64,000 bases of DNA, taken from assembly GCF_001455205.1 (NCBI RefSeq), contig NZ_CP013341.1, positions 62,001 through 126,000 of the forward strand, given 5' to 3'. The notes below the pieces were generated by a model. It did no database searches, was not told where the DNA came from, and saw nothing but the letters and a program-made list of their open reading frames with translations. Of this stretch, positions 46,463 through 55,512 are shown piece by piece. Both the position numbers and the translations under genes were made by a program. Each line of letters begins with the position of its first letter. Position 1 is the first letter of the stretch. Origin of the DNA: Nitrosomonas ureae (GTDB taxonomy: Bacteria > Pseudomonadota > Gammaproteobacteria > Burkholderiales > Nitrosomonadaceae).

Positions 46463-46579
46463 TGATTAATTCCAAAATTGGGTTAGAAAATTTATCCATT
46501 AGAACGATACATGCGACATTATAAGATAATGTCTGCATAAGTTTCTGCACTACAGCCCAATGAATTGTGACGATCAGAA

Positions 46580-47929
46580 TTAGAAACGCCAGTCTAGTTG
46601 CAGACCGCCGATATTGATTTGCTCAGAAAACTGTCCGGAAAGGAAATCTCCCGTTACGCCCCTGCGACTGATTGAAGGAGTATCCATAAACAGATGCGCA
46701 TACGCACCATGAATGGAAATATTATTCCGCACTGCATAAGTAAAACCAACGGTCAACCAATAACGATCGCTATCGGGAATTCGAGGCGATCTGTGTTGTG
46801 CATTGCGAACCGGCGTTTGATCATAAGCAAATCCTGTTCGCCATACCCATTTATGGGTTGCGGAAAAATAATTAACCCCGAAAGCATAACGCCACGTATC
46901 GTTCCATTTCAGATTTTGTACATCATCGGATTGCGATGAGGAAAAATTCGTTCTGAGCTCTCGAACCAAACTCCAGTGCGTCCATAAAGCATCCGCTGAA
47001 ACTTCCCAGCGCGGATTGAGATGGTGCGAGAAACCGAATAAGACCGAGTCCGGCAAAGTCACTGGCGTAACCGCATGCGTATCCACCAAAATATTCCCTT
47101 GCGTCAACGCAATAGCTTTATCCGGCAAGGTAAAATTTGCATTCCCCTTTACGTCATGAGCAATGCGGGAACGATAACTGACGCCGAATCGAGTATCAGG
47201 AGTCAGCGTGTAAAATGCGCCTAAATTGTAGCCAAAGCCGACGCTGTCACCCTTGAGCGAAACATGCCCGTCCGCGGCTTGCGGCGCAATTCCCTGACTT
47301 AAGCATGGCAATGCTCCCTGCACTAAAAAACATGCCGGCCCCAGATCAATTGCGTTGGTTAATTTGGATCTCAAGTACTGCACATTAAAACCGGCACCTA
47401 AAGAAAATTTTTCGGTCAGCTTGAACGACAGAGACGGATTAAAATTAATCGTCAGAACTTCTGAATCAATGGCTTGGTAACGCCCTTTCCAGTCCGAATC
47501 ATAACTATTGCGCATGCCATAAGGTAGATTAAATCCAAAACCAAAGGCTAAGCGGTTCGACAATTCCTGCACATAATAAAAATTCGGAATAAAAACCGAT
47601 TGCCCGGCATCTCCGCCATTCCCACCCGTAAGCGGCGCGTTACCCAGCCGCGAAGCGCTATCATGAAAAGTTGCAGATGGTGCGATATAGTAACTCGCGG
47701 CAGAAATCAATTTACCCCGCACCTGGCTCATCGCAGCCGGATTAAAGAACACCATACTGCCATCGCTCGTATTAGTGGGCGCGCCGGAGAACGCTTGACC
47801 CAATTCCTTGACACTGTGTTCCATCACAGCAATACCGGCACCGGATACTGGCGCAGAAGCCACGAGTAGAATAAGCCCGGCACGATACAGAAACTTCCAA
47901 CAAGATAAACCTTCTGCAATACATCTCAT
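46580..47929 (-). CDS. FadL/OmpP1/TodX-type outer-membrane channel
   Basis: Beta-barrel porin for hydrophobic compounds such as fatty acids or aromatics. From ATG 47927-47929 a signal peptide ends near PVSGAG; the N-terminal plug region then shows the family hallmark KELGQAFSGAPTNTSDGSMVFFNPAAMS. The last residue is phenylalanine (LDWRF), as expected for outer-membrane barrels. ~449 residues. An ATG four codons upstream is an alternative start. What an autotrophic ammonia oxidiser imports with it is not evident. Confidence 0.92.
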   Translation of the reverse strand: MRCIAEGLSCWKFLYRAGLILLVASAPVSGAGIAVMEHSVKELGQAFSGAPTNTSDGSMVFFNPAAMSQVRGKLISAASYYIAPSATFHDSASRLGNAPLTGGNGGDAGQSVFIPNFYYVQELSNRLAFGFGFNLPYGMRNSYDSDWKGRYQAIDSEVLTINFNPSLSFKLTEKFSLGAGFNVQYLRSKLTNAIDLGPACFLVQGALPCLSQGIAPQAADGHVSLKGDSVGFGYNLGAFYTLTPDTRFGVSYRSRIAHDVKGNANFTLPDKAIALTQGNILVDTHAVTPVTLPDSVLFGFSHHLNPRWEVSADALWTHWSLVRELRTNFSSSQSDDVQNLKWNDTWRYAFGVNYFSATHKWVWRTGFAYDQTPVRNAQHRSPRIPDSDRYWLTVGFTYAVRNNISIHGAYAHLFMDTPSISRRGVTGDFLSGQFSEQINIGGLQLDWRF

Positions 47930-48275
47930 GTTAATGAACATGCTCCCGTAATTTATTCTCCAGTGCCTTACCCAGCTGTTGCACTATAGAAACTTACTTT
48001 ATTTCAAAAAAATTAGGCTCAATTTTTTGAGTATGGCTATAAGAATTTTCTGACATATAACACAATGAATATTCTAAATCTTTTACGCAATCAGCATTGC
48101 GCCAGAGAAAACTGCATATTTACTCATCGATTTCAAAGCGCTGAAAATTTATGCACCTTTACTCTAAACTGCGCTTGCACATTCATCATAAACATTCAGT
48201 AATACTGCAAAAATCTCCATTATCTTGCCGCAAAAAAGCCTTATTATATGATGTTAAGATCCAATTAATTGCAAT
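47930..48275. other. Intergenic region upstream of fadL-like and GGDEF genes
   Basis: About 345 bases between divergent genes. Contains a small hairpin CTCAA-tttt-TTGAG near 48020 and AT-rich sequence that probably holds both promoters. No gene seen. Confidence 0.4.
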
Positions 48276-50666
48276 GTGAATTCCCAATCTCCCTCCCCCA
48301 ACCGTTCCGGCGCATTACTGGCAGAACAAATCAAGCTGGCTTATCAGCAAGCTCCTAAGGCATTATTTGTCACATTGATTGTTGCCACTATGTTAGCTTA
48401 TATTTTTTGGGAATTGGTCGGAAAAAACTGGCTTTTAGGCTGGGTGGCGGCTATTTATGCTCTCACTTTCGTCAGGTTTCTGATCGTCAAGGCCTATTTC
48501 CGTAAAAAACCATCCGCTGCCGAATCAGTAATCTGGGGACAGCAATTTTATATTGGCGCACTGTTAGCAGGGATACTGTGGGGTTCTGCCGGAAGCATTT
48601 TTTTTGTTGCTGATAGTGCCATTCATCAATTATTTCTAGCTTACTTGCTGGGCGGCATGGTTGCAGGCGCAATGGCAACCTTATCGTCGTATAAAGGCGT
48701 CTTTTTAGCTTTTTCGATACCTGTTGCGCTTCCTTTCACCTATCAGGTCATCATGCACGAAAGTGACATTCAGATGATCATCGCGCTGACTTTTTTGTTG
48801 TTTGTATTTACGATGGGCAGAATTTCACACCAACTGCACCAAACAGTCACGGATTCGCTAAAATTTCGTTTTGACAATATTGAGCTGCTAAAACGCCTGA
48901 TTCAAACCAAGAATCAGCTGGAACAGCGAGTAGCGGAGCGTACCGAAGCGCTCACCATAACCAACGATATCCTGCATCAGGAAAAAGAGCTGTTTCAGAT
49001 CACATTGGCAAGTATCAGTGATGCAGTCATTACCACAGATGCGAATGAAAAAATTACTTTTCTGAACCCGACTGCGGAAATATTTACCGGTTGGAGCAAT
49101 GAGGAAATGCACAACAAACCACTGCATGAAGCGTTCCATATTATGGACATAGCCACCCATAAACCGGTACCGGACCCCCTGGCAGATTACTTAAACGAAC
49201 TTGAAAATTCTCCCCAGCACAGCGAATGTATATTGGTCAATAGAGACAAGAAAGAATACATCATTGATTACGCTGTAGCGCCGATTCAAAACGAACAAAA
49301 ACATAGGATTGGTGCCGTGATAACATTCCGCGACGTGACAGAACAACGTAAGCGGACGTTGAAACTTGCTTACCAAGCAGCACATGACTCGTTAACCGGT
49401 CTGCTCAATCGCAAGGAATTCGAGAATCGCCTCAGCAAAATCCTAACATCCATGCGCAAGAATGACATGCATGCGCTGCTGTATCTTGACCTCGATCAAT
49501 TCAAAATTATCAACGACAGTTGCGGCCACAGTGCCGGTGATAAGTTATTGCGCCAAGTAACCGCATTATTGCATTCCAAACTGCGTGCAAGAGATACATT
49601 GGCACGTCTGGGCGGTGATGAATTCGGTGTTATTCTTGAGCACTGCCCAAAAGATCAAGCGCTACAAGTAGCCGACACATTACGTGAGTCGGTACAAAAT
49701 TTCCGTTTCCAGTGGCGCGGAAAAACTTTCACTATTGGGGTAAGCATCGGGTTATTTCCGATCACTCATGGAAATCAGGGGCTTGAGCATGCACTCAATG
49801 CGGCTGACAGTGCCTGTTATGCTGCCAAAGAACAAGGACGCAATCGAGTACAGTTATATCAATCCATACCTCATCTGCAAGGTTCTGTTGAAATGCAACA
49901 ATGGCTACCGCGTATTCGGAACGCCCTGACAGAGCAACGTTTTCAGCCTTATTATCAACCAACCCAATTAATCTCGTCAGAGCACGCGGAACAAGAACAA
50001 CATGGTGTAATTTTATTGCGTCTGCACGATGAGAATGGCCGACTGATTATGCCTGGAGCATTTCTATCTGCCGCGGGGCGGTATGATCAAGTACTGCCAA
50101 TTGATCGCTGGGTGGTGCAGCGATCACTACAGTTCATAAGAGCGCATGCAACGCACACGACCAATGCAATCTACACCATCAATATATCCGGACAAGCACT
50201 TGTAAATGAAAATTTTCTTGATTTCACGGTAAACAGCATCAAAGACAGCCAGTTGGATCCCGCCTGTATCTGTTTCGAAATCAGCGAACAGACTGCGCTG
50301 AATGATTTACAGCATGTCATACGTTTTGTCACTACCTTGAAAGAACTGGGTTGTCGCATTTCTATTGATGATGTTAGCAGCAACTTATCATCGCTCAATT
50401 ATTTGAAAGATATTCCACTTGATTATCTGAAAATCGACGGACGAGTAATCAAAAATATGCTTACCGATCCAGTCAACCAGGCAATGGTTGAATCGATTCA
50501 TCACATCGGCCATATCATGCGACTTAAAACGATCGCCGTATGGGTGGAAAATGATCAAACACTACAAATCCTGGAAAATATCAGTGTCGATTATGTACCA
50601 GGCTTCTGGGTAGCTGAACCCACACCCCTTAATGCGAGCTTACCTTTAACTGACAAAAAAGGCTGA
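48276..50666 (+). CDS. Membrane GGDEF protein with degenerate EAL domain
   Basis: Cyclic-di-GMP signalling protein, 796 residues: five or so membrane segments (about 30-195), a coiled-coil linker (200-245), PAS (about 245-365), GGDEF (about 370-530) and EAL-like (540-790). The cyclase motif LARLGGDEF is intact and preceded by an RARD inhibitory I-site. The EAL domain has lost the EAL glutamate (HGVILLRLHD), the DDFG loop reads DDVSS and the late AEGVE motif reads AVWVE, so phosphodiesterase activity is unlikely. Predicted net role: diguanylate cyclase with a regulatory EAL pocket. The GTG start at 48276 overlaps an ATG one frame off. Confidence 0.88.
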   Translation: MNSQSPSPNRSGALLAEQIKLAYQQAPKALFVTLIVATMLAYIFWELVGKNWLLGWVAAIYALTFVRFLIVKAYFRKKPSAAESVIWGQQFYIGALLAGILWGSAGSIFFVADSAIHQLFLAYLLGGMVAGAMATLSSYKGVFLAFSIPVALPFTYQVIMHESDIQMIIALTFLLFVFTMGRISHQLHQTVTDSLKFRFDNIELLKRLIQTKNQLEQRVAERTEALTITNDILHQEKELFQITLASISDAVITTDANEKITFLNPTAEIFTGWSNEEMHNKPLHEAFHIMDIATHKPVPDPLADYLNELENSPQHSECILVNRDKKEYIIDYAVAPIQNEQKHRIGAVITFRDVTEQRKRTLKLAYQAAHDSLTGLLNRKEFENRLSKILTSMRKNDMHALLYLDLDQFKIINDSCGHSAGDKLLRQVTALLHSKLRARDTLARLGGDEFGVILEHCPKDQALQVADTLRESVQNFRFQWRGKTFTIGVSIGLFPITHGNQGLEHALNAADSACYAAKEQGRNRVQLYQSIPHLQGSVEMQQWLPRIRNALTEQRFQPYYQPTQLISSEHAEQEQHGVILLRLHDENGRLIMPGAFLSAAGRYDQVLPIDRWVVQRSLQFIRAHATHTTNAIYTINISGQALVNENFLDFTVNSIKDSQLDPACICFEISEQTALNDLQHVIRFVTTLKELGCRISIDDVSSNLSSLNYLKDIPLDYLKIDGRVIKNMLTDPVNQAMVESIHHIGHIMRLKTIAVWVENDQTLQILENISVDYVPGFWVAEPTPLNASLPLTDKKG

Positions 50667-50767
50667 GGAATAATCTGCAGTCCGCTTTCTTGTCTACATT
50701 GCACTATGCGTGTACAAACCAATTTTATTTTGAAATTCTTAGCGAAAGGATAAAAGCTTCAAATTGG

Positions 50768-50935
50768 ATGCATTCAGTCAGGTATTGGATCAGGGAATAC
50801 CAGGCGGATAATGCTGATCAGGTATTCCGAAGTAATGGGAAACCGACACCGGAGCAGGAAGAAATTCGTCAGTTGAAAGCGCAAATCAAGCAGCTCAAGC
50901 TGGAGAGGGAAATACTAAAGGAAGCGACTGGAGAT
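50768..50935 (+). pseudogene. IS3-family OrfA remnant
   Basis: A frame reading VRYWIREYQADNADQVF then KPTPEQEEIRQLKAQIKQLK and LEREILKEAT is the C-terminal half of an IS3-type OrfA (helical leucine-zipper part). The helix-turn-helix half and the whole OrfB are missing. It is cut off where the IS30 element begins. Confidence 0.75.
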
Positions 50936-52135
50936 TCAACCGGTCATAGCAACACTGCTGAAATTTTCTGTGATGGCGATAAAAAATTCAACGTTTTTCT
51001 AGGTCGATCATTTAACTCTTCTGCCATCATATCGAGTTGCTCCTGTGAATAAACGGATAGATCGGTCTTTTTAGGCATATATTGATGCAGTAGTTTATTA
51101 GTATTCTCATTGGTTCCTTTTTACCAAGGTGACTTAGGATCACAGAAATAGACTTTGATATCGGTATCAATAGTGAACAGTTTGTGCTGCGCCAATTCCA
51201 TTCCTCGATCCCAGGTCAACGATTTTTTCAGTTGCTGGGACAGCTCAATGACTTTTTGGGTGATAGCGCTAACCACAGCATGAGTATCGTTCCCGGTTAA
51301 TTTAACCAGCAATGTATAACGGGAACTTCGCTCGACTAAGGTTGCGATATACGACTTTTGGGTACCGCAGATTAAATCGCCTTCCCAGTGTCCCGGGATG
51401 ATTCGATCGTTCATCTCTTGCGGCCGATCATGGATGGATACCGCATCAATAATAGCGCCTCGGGCATTGCCTTTGGTATTGAAGTGCTTGGACTGACGCA
51501 TCACCCGTTGCGTTCGCAACTGCCGGAGTAGCTCTTTTTTAAAGCACCGCGCGATTGAATAAACAGCATTTTATAGAGGGTTTCATGTGAAATATGCATA
51601 GCCGATGCTTTAGGATAAGTTTGTTTCAACCAACCTGCCACTTGTTCTGGCGACCACTGGCTAGCCAGTTTATCCGATACGATAGCGCGTAAGTTGGCGT
51701 CGTCATTAAGCCTTGCAGGTCTTTGGCCGTTTGGCTTTCATCCAGGCGCGTCTATCGGCTGCTACAGCACGGTATTTCGACAGTCCGCCATTGCGGTTGA
51801 TTTCTCGGGAAACCGTTGAAGTGGTCCTGTTGAGATTTCTGGCAATCGCCCTAAAGGATAAATTAGCCGATAGGCCTCGTGATATTTCCTCACGCTCTAG
51901 TAACGACAAGTCCCTGACCGAACGTTTGGGTGGCGATGGCTTTATTCCACCGGATTTTTGTAAGTAGCAAAATACCGAACCGGCATGTTTATTCAATTGC
52001 CGGCCAATTTCACTCAACGATTTGCCTTCTGACCATAGCTGCCACATGGTTTCCTGTTGATGATATGTAAATATGCCAGCTCAAACTTGCCAGAACACAA
52101 GAAACACGCAAAAAAGCACGGTGCAATTAGCTCAA
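50935..52135 (-). mobile_element. Dead IS30-family insertion sequence
   Basis: An approximately 1.2 kb element read from the minus strand, with one transposase gene in pieces. The ends are estimated from weak terminal similarity (GCACCGTGC near 52120 and GCAACACTGC near 50949). It abuts an IS3 remnant on its left and lies 200 bases upstream of nitrosocyanin on its right. Confidence 0.6.
50944..52077 (-). pseudogene. IS30 transposase, two frameshifts and a nonsense codon
   Basis: The N-terminal part (to about 51710) has the IS30 start FTYHQQETMWQLWSEGKSL and two helix-turn-helix regions (LSEIGRQLNKHAGSVF, IARNLNRTTSTVSREIN). A frameshift near 51710 leads into QWSPEQVAGWLKQ in a second frame; another at an A-run near 51540 leads into the catalytic half (RIIPGHWEGDLI, SRYTLLVKL, TWDRGMELAQH). 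After CDPKSPW a TAA replaces the usual glutamine codon, then GTNENTNKLLHQYMPK continues in frame to 50944. The start codon is also ATA. The gene cannot make transposase. Confidence 0.88.
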
Positions 52136-52232
52136 CCAATCGCGCAGACGAGCTCTTTCAGCTGGTTATGGGAATTATAGCCAGTGGTGCATAGCGGAGA
52201 ATTTACCTCAAGCGCTAGGATAATTCGATATT

Positions 52233-52261
52233 GACATATGGAATTATCCCCTCTAGAGTAA
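52233..52261 (+). promoter_or_regulatory. Candidate promoter of nitrosocyanin
   Basis: TTGACA (52233-52238), 17 bases, then TAGAGT (52256-52261): consensus -35 and a 4/6 -10. It lies about 80 bases upstream of the ATG, which has a good AGAGGAAA ribosome site. Confidence 0.5.
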
Positions 52262-52337
52262 ATGCCGCTTACGTGCTAAAAAGTGCGGAGCAAGTACCAT
52301 TATACTAAAACATATAATTTAAGAGGAAATATATACT

Positions 52338-52748
52338 ATGAAAATAACCAAAATCGTCATCATAAGCTCTGTTCTTGGATTACTATTATCAGGCATCGCG
52401 CAAGCTGCAGAGCAAAATTTTAAAGTTGTTATCAATGCTTATGACACTACAATTCCAGAGCTCAAAGTCGAAGGTGTAACGGTTAACAATATTCGTGCTT
52501 TTAATGTTCTCAATGAGCCCGAAACATTAGCTGTCAAAAAAGGAACTGCAGTCAAAATCACTGTAGAGAACAAATCACCCATTAGCGAAGGATTTGCCAT
52601 TGATGAATACGAAATTAAAGAAATAATTAAAGCAGGAGAAACAAAAGTTATTTCTTTCGTAGCCGATAAAGCTGGTGCCTTTACTATCTGGTGTCAACTC
52701 CATCCAAAAAATATCCATTTACCAGGCTCTTTGAATGTCATCGAATAA
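52338..52748 (+). CDS. ncyA: Nitrosocyanin, red copper protein
   Basis: Periplasmic mononuclear copper protein known from ammonia-oxidising bacteria and strongly expressed in N. europaea; its exact role in ammonia/hydroxylamine oxidation is unproven. The 136-residue precursor has a signal peptide ending AQA-A. The mature part matches the N. europaea protein nearly residue for residue. Copper ligands, numbered in the precursor: E84 (SEGFAID), C119, H122 and H127 (WCQLHPKNIHLPG), equal to E60, C95, H98 and H103 of the mature protein. The glutamate ligand and open site distinguish it from blue copper proteins. Its neighbour, cytochrome P460, is also a nitrifier-associated protein. Confidence 0.95.
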   Translation: MKITKIVIISSVLGLLLSGIAQAAEQNFKVVINAYDTTIPELKVEGVTVNNIRAFNVLNEPETLAVKKGTAVKITVENKSPISEGFAIDEYEIKEIIKAGETKVISFVADKAGAFTIWCQLHPKNIHLPGSLNVIE

Positions 52749-53535
52749 AGAGCTTTGATATATTGCGAAGTGCTTACTTTCTGCTTCTCAATGAAATGAG
52801 ATCTACCGGTTAAATTGAATCTTGAATTCAACTGAATGATTCTCCCATCCTTAGTTACAAATCACAAGAACAAACGGGACTTGTAACTAAGGATGGAAAC
52901 TGCCATTAGAATTATGTTTAACTTAACGAAATGCCCGATAAAAAGATAACTTTCAAACTTCATTCATCACACGTCAAATTGCCTAATTCATCAAAATTTT
53001 TCGTAGCAAATGTGTGGCCGTCTTCTTTCTTACGCTAATTCATGCAGGCACTTCTTATTGCGTTCAATATAAATGAGATGTTCGCAAAAATAAGCAGAGG
53101 AGCAACAATCCTTTTTAAACATTCATTGAATGCATTTTTCTGAGCAATTCTTGCTTGCTGTTTCTCAATAGCGGATGGTCGTTAGGCAATTGCTTGGTAT
53201 GGCATATGGTCAGCTCGCGCCACATGGATTTTTTCAGCGACTTGATCCTCAGAAAAGGGGGTTCAGGCTTTATCGTATACTCGCAGGCGATAGTAGAGCA
53301 ATTTCTCACTCACCGATCAGTAGTCTCAAACTGAACCACATTCTCTTCTCCGGCATACTTTTCCTCAGCCACAAAATGGAAAACTAAAAGAGCCTCCGAA
53401 TAACCGTCATTTCACATGCGGGGATAAATCTATATGATGACTCTAAAAAATTCCCTCACTATCCGAAATGGCAAACAATGCTATTCAGAGGCTCCTATAT
53501 CACCTCAGATCAAAGCTTGACATACATCATTATTT
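52749..53535. other. Gene-poor stretch between nitrosocyanin and cytochrome P460
   Basis: About 790 bases with no gene I can support. It contains a 16-base perfect inverted repeat (52845-52896). Short frames on both strands around 53115-53387 have no family resemblance and overlap each other. Confidence 0.45.
52845..52896. repeat. 16-base perfect inverted repeat with 20-base loop
   Basis: CCATCCTTAGTTACAA (52845-52860) and TTGTAACTAAGGATGG (52881-52896). It starts about 100 bases after the nitrosocyanin stop. No T-run follows on either strand, so it is not a standard terminator; it may stabilise the 3' end of the mRNA or be a mobile-element end. Confidence 0.7.
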
Positions 53536-54126
53536 TTATTTACTGGGCTTACCTGCACGTAATACAGGATAGAATTGGGTAAAGACCATATCGTGTGCAG
53601 CATGTTCCGTGTGGCAGGCAGCACATGCCTCATCAGCTTGGATAATACCTTGTTTGGCTTCATACGATTCAAAACCAAAAAATGCCCAGTTGCCAGGCCT
53701 TTCAGAATAGCGTTTGGAATCTTTCACCATAGCGGCAATACCATTGAACTCGCCTGGGAAATAGCCATTTCCGCTGGGTGAGGCTTTGCTTCCAACGCCA
53801 GCTAACTCTTTAACGATAACTGTTCCATCACGGAATTCACCTGTTTTCTTCCAGTGATCCCAGCTGGTAGGGTCAATATAGACATTATGAAATTCTGGAA
53901 AGGCTGCTTTATCATCGTTTAATTCATTGGGTGTCACAGATGCACCAATAAAAACCCATTCACGATAGCCTTTAGGAGTTAGCAATACATGTTCTTTAGT
54001 AAAGCTACCATAATTAAGCCCTTTGTGTGCATGATGCGCATCTGAAGCAATCACTGGATTTGCCAACGCAATGGACAACAATACGAGAGCAATACTGCTT
54101 AATAACGTTTTTTTAAACTGTAACAT
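53536..54126 (-). CDS. cytL: Cytochrome P460
   Basis: Periplasmic c-type haem protein of nitrifiers; in N. europaea it oxidises hydroxylamine, with NO giving N2O. 196 residues: signal peptide (about 1-27), beta-sheet core with REWVFIGASVTPNEL and YIDPTSWDHWKKTGEFRDG, and haem site CAACH (C168, C171, H172). K106 (VIVKEL) corresponds to the lysine (K70 of the mature N. europaea protein) cross-linked to the haem. Residue 131 is alanine (FNGIAAM) where N. europaea has the active-site glutamate E96, so hydroxylamine oxidation may be weak or absent. Intact gene. Confidence 0.95.
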   Translation of the reverse strand: MLQFKKTLLSSIALVLLSIALANPVIASDAHHAHKGLNYGSFTKEHVLLTPKGYREWVFIGASVTPNELNDDKAAFPEFHNVYIDPTSWDHWKKTGEFRDGTVIVKELAGVGSKASPSGNGYFPGEFNGIAAMVKDSKRYSERPGNWAFFGFESYEAKQGIIQADEACAACHTEHAAHDMVFTQFYPVLRAGKPSK

Positions 54127-54460
54127 AATAAGCCCTTAAGTTAGTTAAAGAAACATACAGAAAACAGCAACAACTTGTACTGCCTTCCTTTTTTATGGTA
54201 GTTAGACAAAGTGTCTTCGTCAAGGGATTATCATTCTCTTACTGCAGCGAATATAGCCCTTCAAGTCTTGCAGATAAACAATTATTGATTATTTTATTTC
54301 TAATTGACACCCAGGAAAATTCGAGTTCGACCGCACTCTCTTTATCGTAGCTATTCTTAAACCAGTTCTTGGAGAAACATCATAATCAAATTTCTTTCTA
54401 CTGAATTTAAAGAATAATGCCACTGAGCAGTATATTCACACTCTGATACCCTACAATCTG
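54127..54460. other. Divergent intergenic region between cytL and the DUF1614 gene
   Basis: 334 bases holding the probable cytL promoter and otherwise unremarkable AT-rich DNA. Confidence 0.4.
54195..54223 (-). promoter_or_regulatory. Candidate cytL promoter with internal palindrome
   Basis: On the minus strand TTGACG (54218-54223), 17 bases, TACCAT (54195-54200). The spacer contains AGACA-ctt-TGTCT, a perfect short inverted repeat that could bind a regulator. About 70 bases upstream of the start codon. Confidence 0.4.
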
Positions 54461-55133
54461 ATGAAAAACTATTTTTCTCCGATTCACCTGCTATTTTTCA
54501 TTGCTCTACTCGGCATCCTGGTGATTTTAATCCAGGTAAAGTTACTGTCTTTTGCTCTTGTAAAGCTGGGGCTGTCGCCGGAATTTGGATTGATGGTACT
54601 GTTTCTTTCCTTGCTTGGCAGCACCGTGAATCTACCCGTCACAAAAACTAAAAGAAATACATCTAAGCAGGCATTCACACACCCTGCCTGTAAGGATTCG
54701 ATTGGAAGCCCCGCACCATCACTTCATAATGAAACACAGATTTTTATCAATCTTGGAGGCTGTTTGATACCGGTGACGCTATCGATTTACTTGTTTTCCA
54801 ATAGCACGCTGAGTCTCTCGTTCACACTGCTGGAAATCTTTATCATGGGCAGCATCAGCTATCTATGTCTTCAGTCGTCCGATTCAGGGGCTTGGCATCG
54901 GCATGCCGGTTCTGATCGCTCCAATTAGTGTCGCATTAGTGGGATTATCAATCAGTCCGGAACAAAGTGCTTCGTTAGCGTATATCAGCGGCACATTAGG
55001 AGTATTGATCGGCGCAGATTTATTGCGCATAAAGGATATTTTCCGGCTCGGCGCACCGTATGCCTCGATCGGCGGTGCAGGTACATTTGATGGAATATTC
55101 ATCACCGGTATTGTAGCGGCTCTGCTGGCCTAA
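54461..55133 (+). pseudogene. DUF1614 membrane protein, frameshifted
   Basis: The first part (54461 to about 54866) encodes a membrane protein start (HLLFFIALLGILVILIQV, LGSTVNLPV). The second part, in another frame, ends with the DUF1614 hallmark: FSRPIQGLGIGMPVLIAPIS, LIGADLLRI and the terminal GAPYASIGGAGTFDGIFITG. Joining them needs one base change near 54850-54866, upstream of TATGTCTTCAGT. The two halves together have the family's normal length. Function of DUF1614 is unknown. A sequencing error is a real alternative because both halves are otherwise intact. Confidence 0.75.
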
Positions 55134-55512
55134 CAGGCCATTGAAAAACATTTTCGAAGCAGCTGATCAAGACAAAAACAAGTGAAGGAATAACCTACAA
55201 GACTCTCAAACGGAGAGCCGCAGCGTCACCACATAACCGCCCCCTTGTCATGCTTATATTCCCTGCTCAATATGAGTTTCAGGAGAACGGACATTAACAC
55301 ATCTGTCTTTGTGCTCCACTATCAATCGCAGGCGATACTTCCGGCTGACAACTCGTAATACCCATTCTATCTTTCCGTTGATTGTGGTCTTGTCGATCAG
55401 GACACCGTCGGAATCAAACTAACTGAATATATGGATGCATCCGCAATAAAACATTTTAGCAACTTGCTGCAGGATGTTTATTTAACCATCAAATTTTTAA
55501 ATATAGCCTAAC
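55134..55512. other. Convergent gap with an orphan coding fragment
   Basis: On the minus strand, 55254-55418 is an open frame of ~53 codons without a start (FDSDGVLIDKTTINGKIEW ... ending in TAA); it reads like a protein tail but matches nothing I know. The rest shows no gene and no clear terminator. Confidence 0.3.

Noticed and set aside
53115..53387. Overlapping frames on both strands between nitrosocyanin and P460
   Set aside because: They overlap each other and neither shows a motif, signal peptide or good start.
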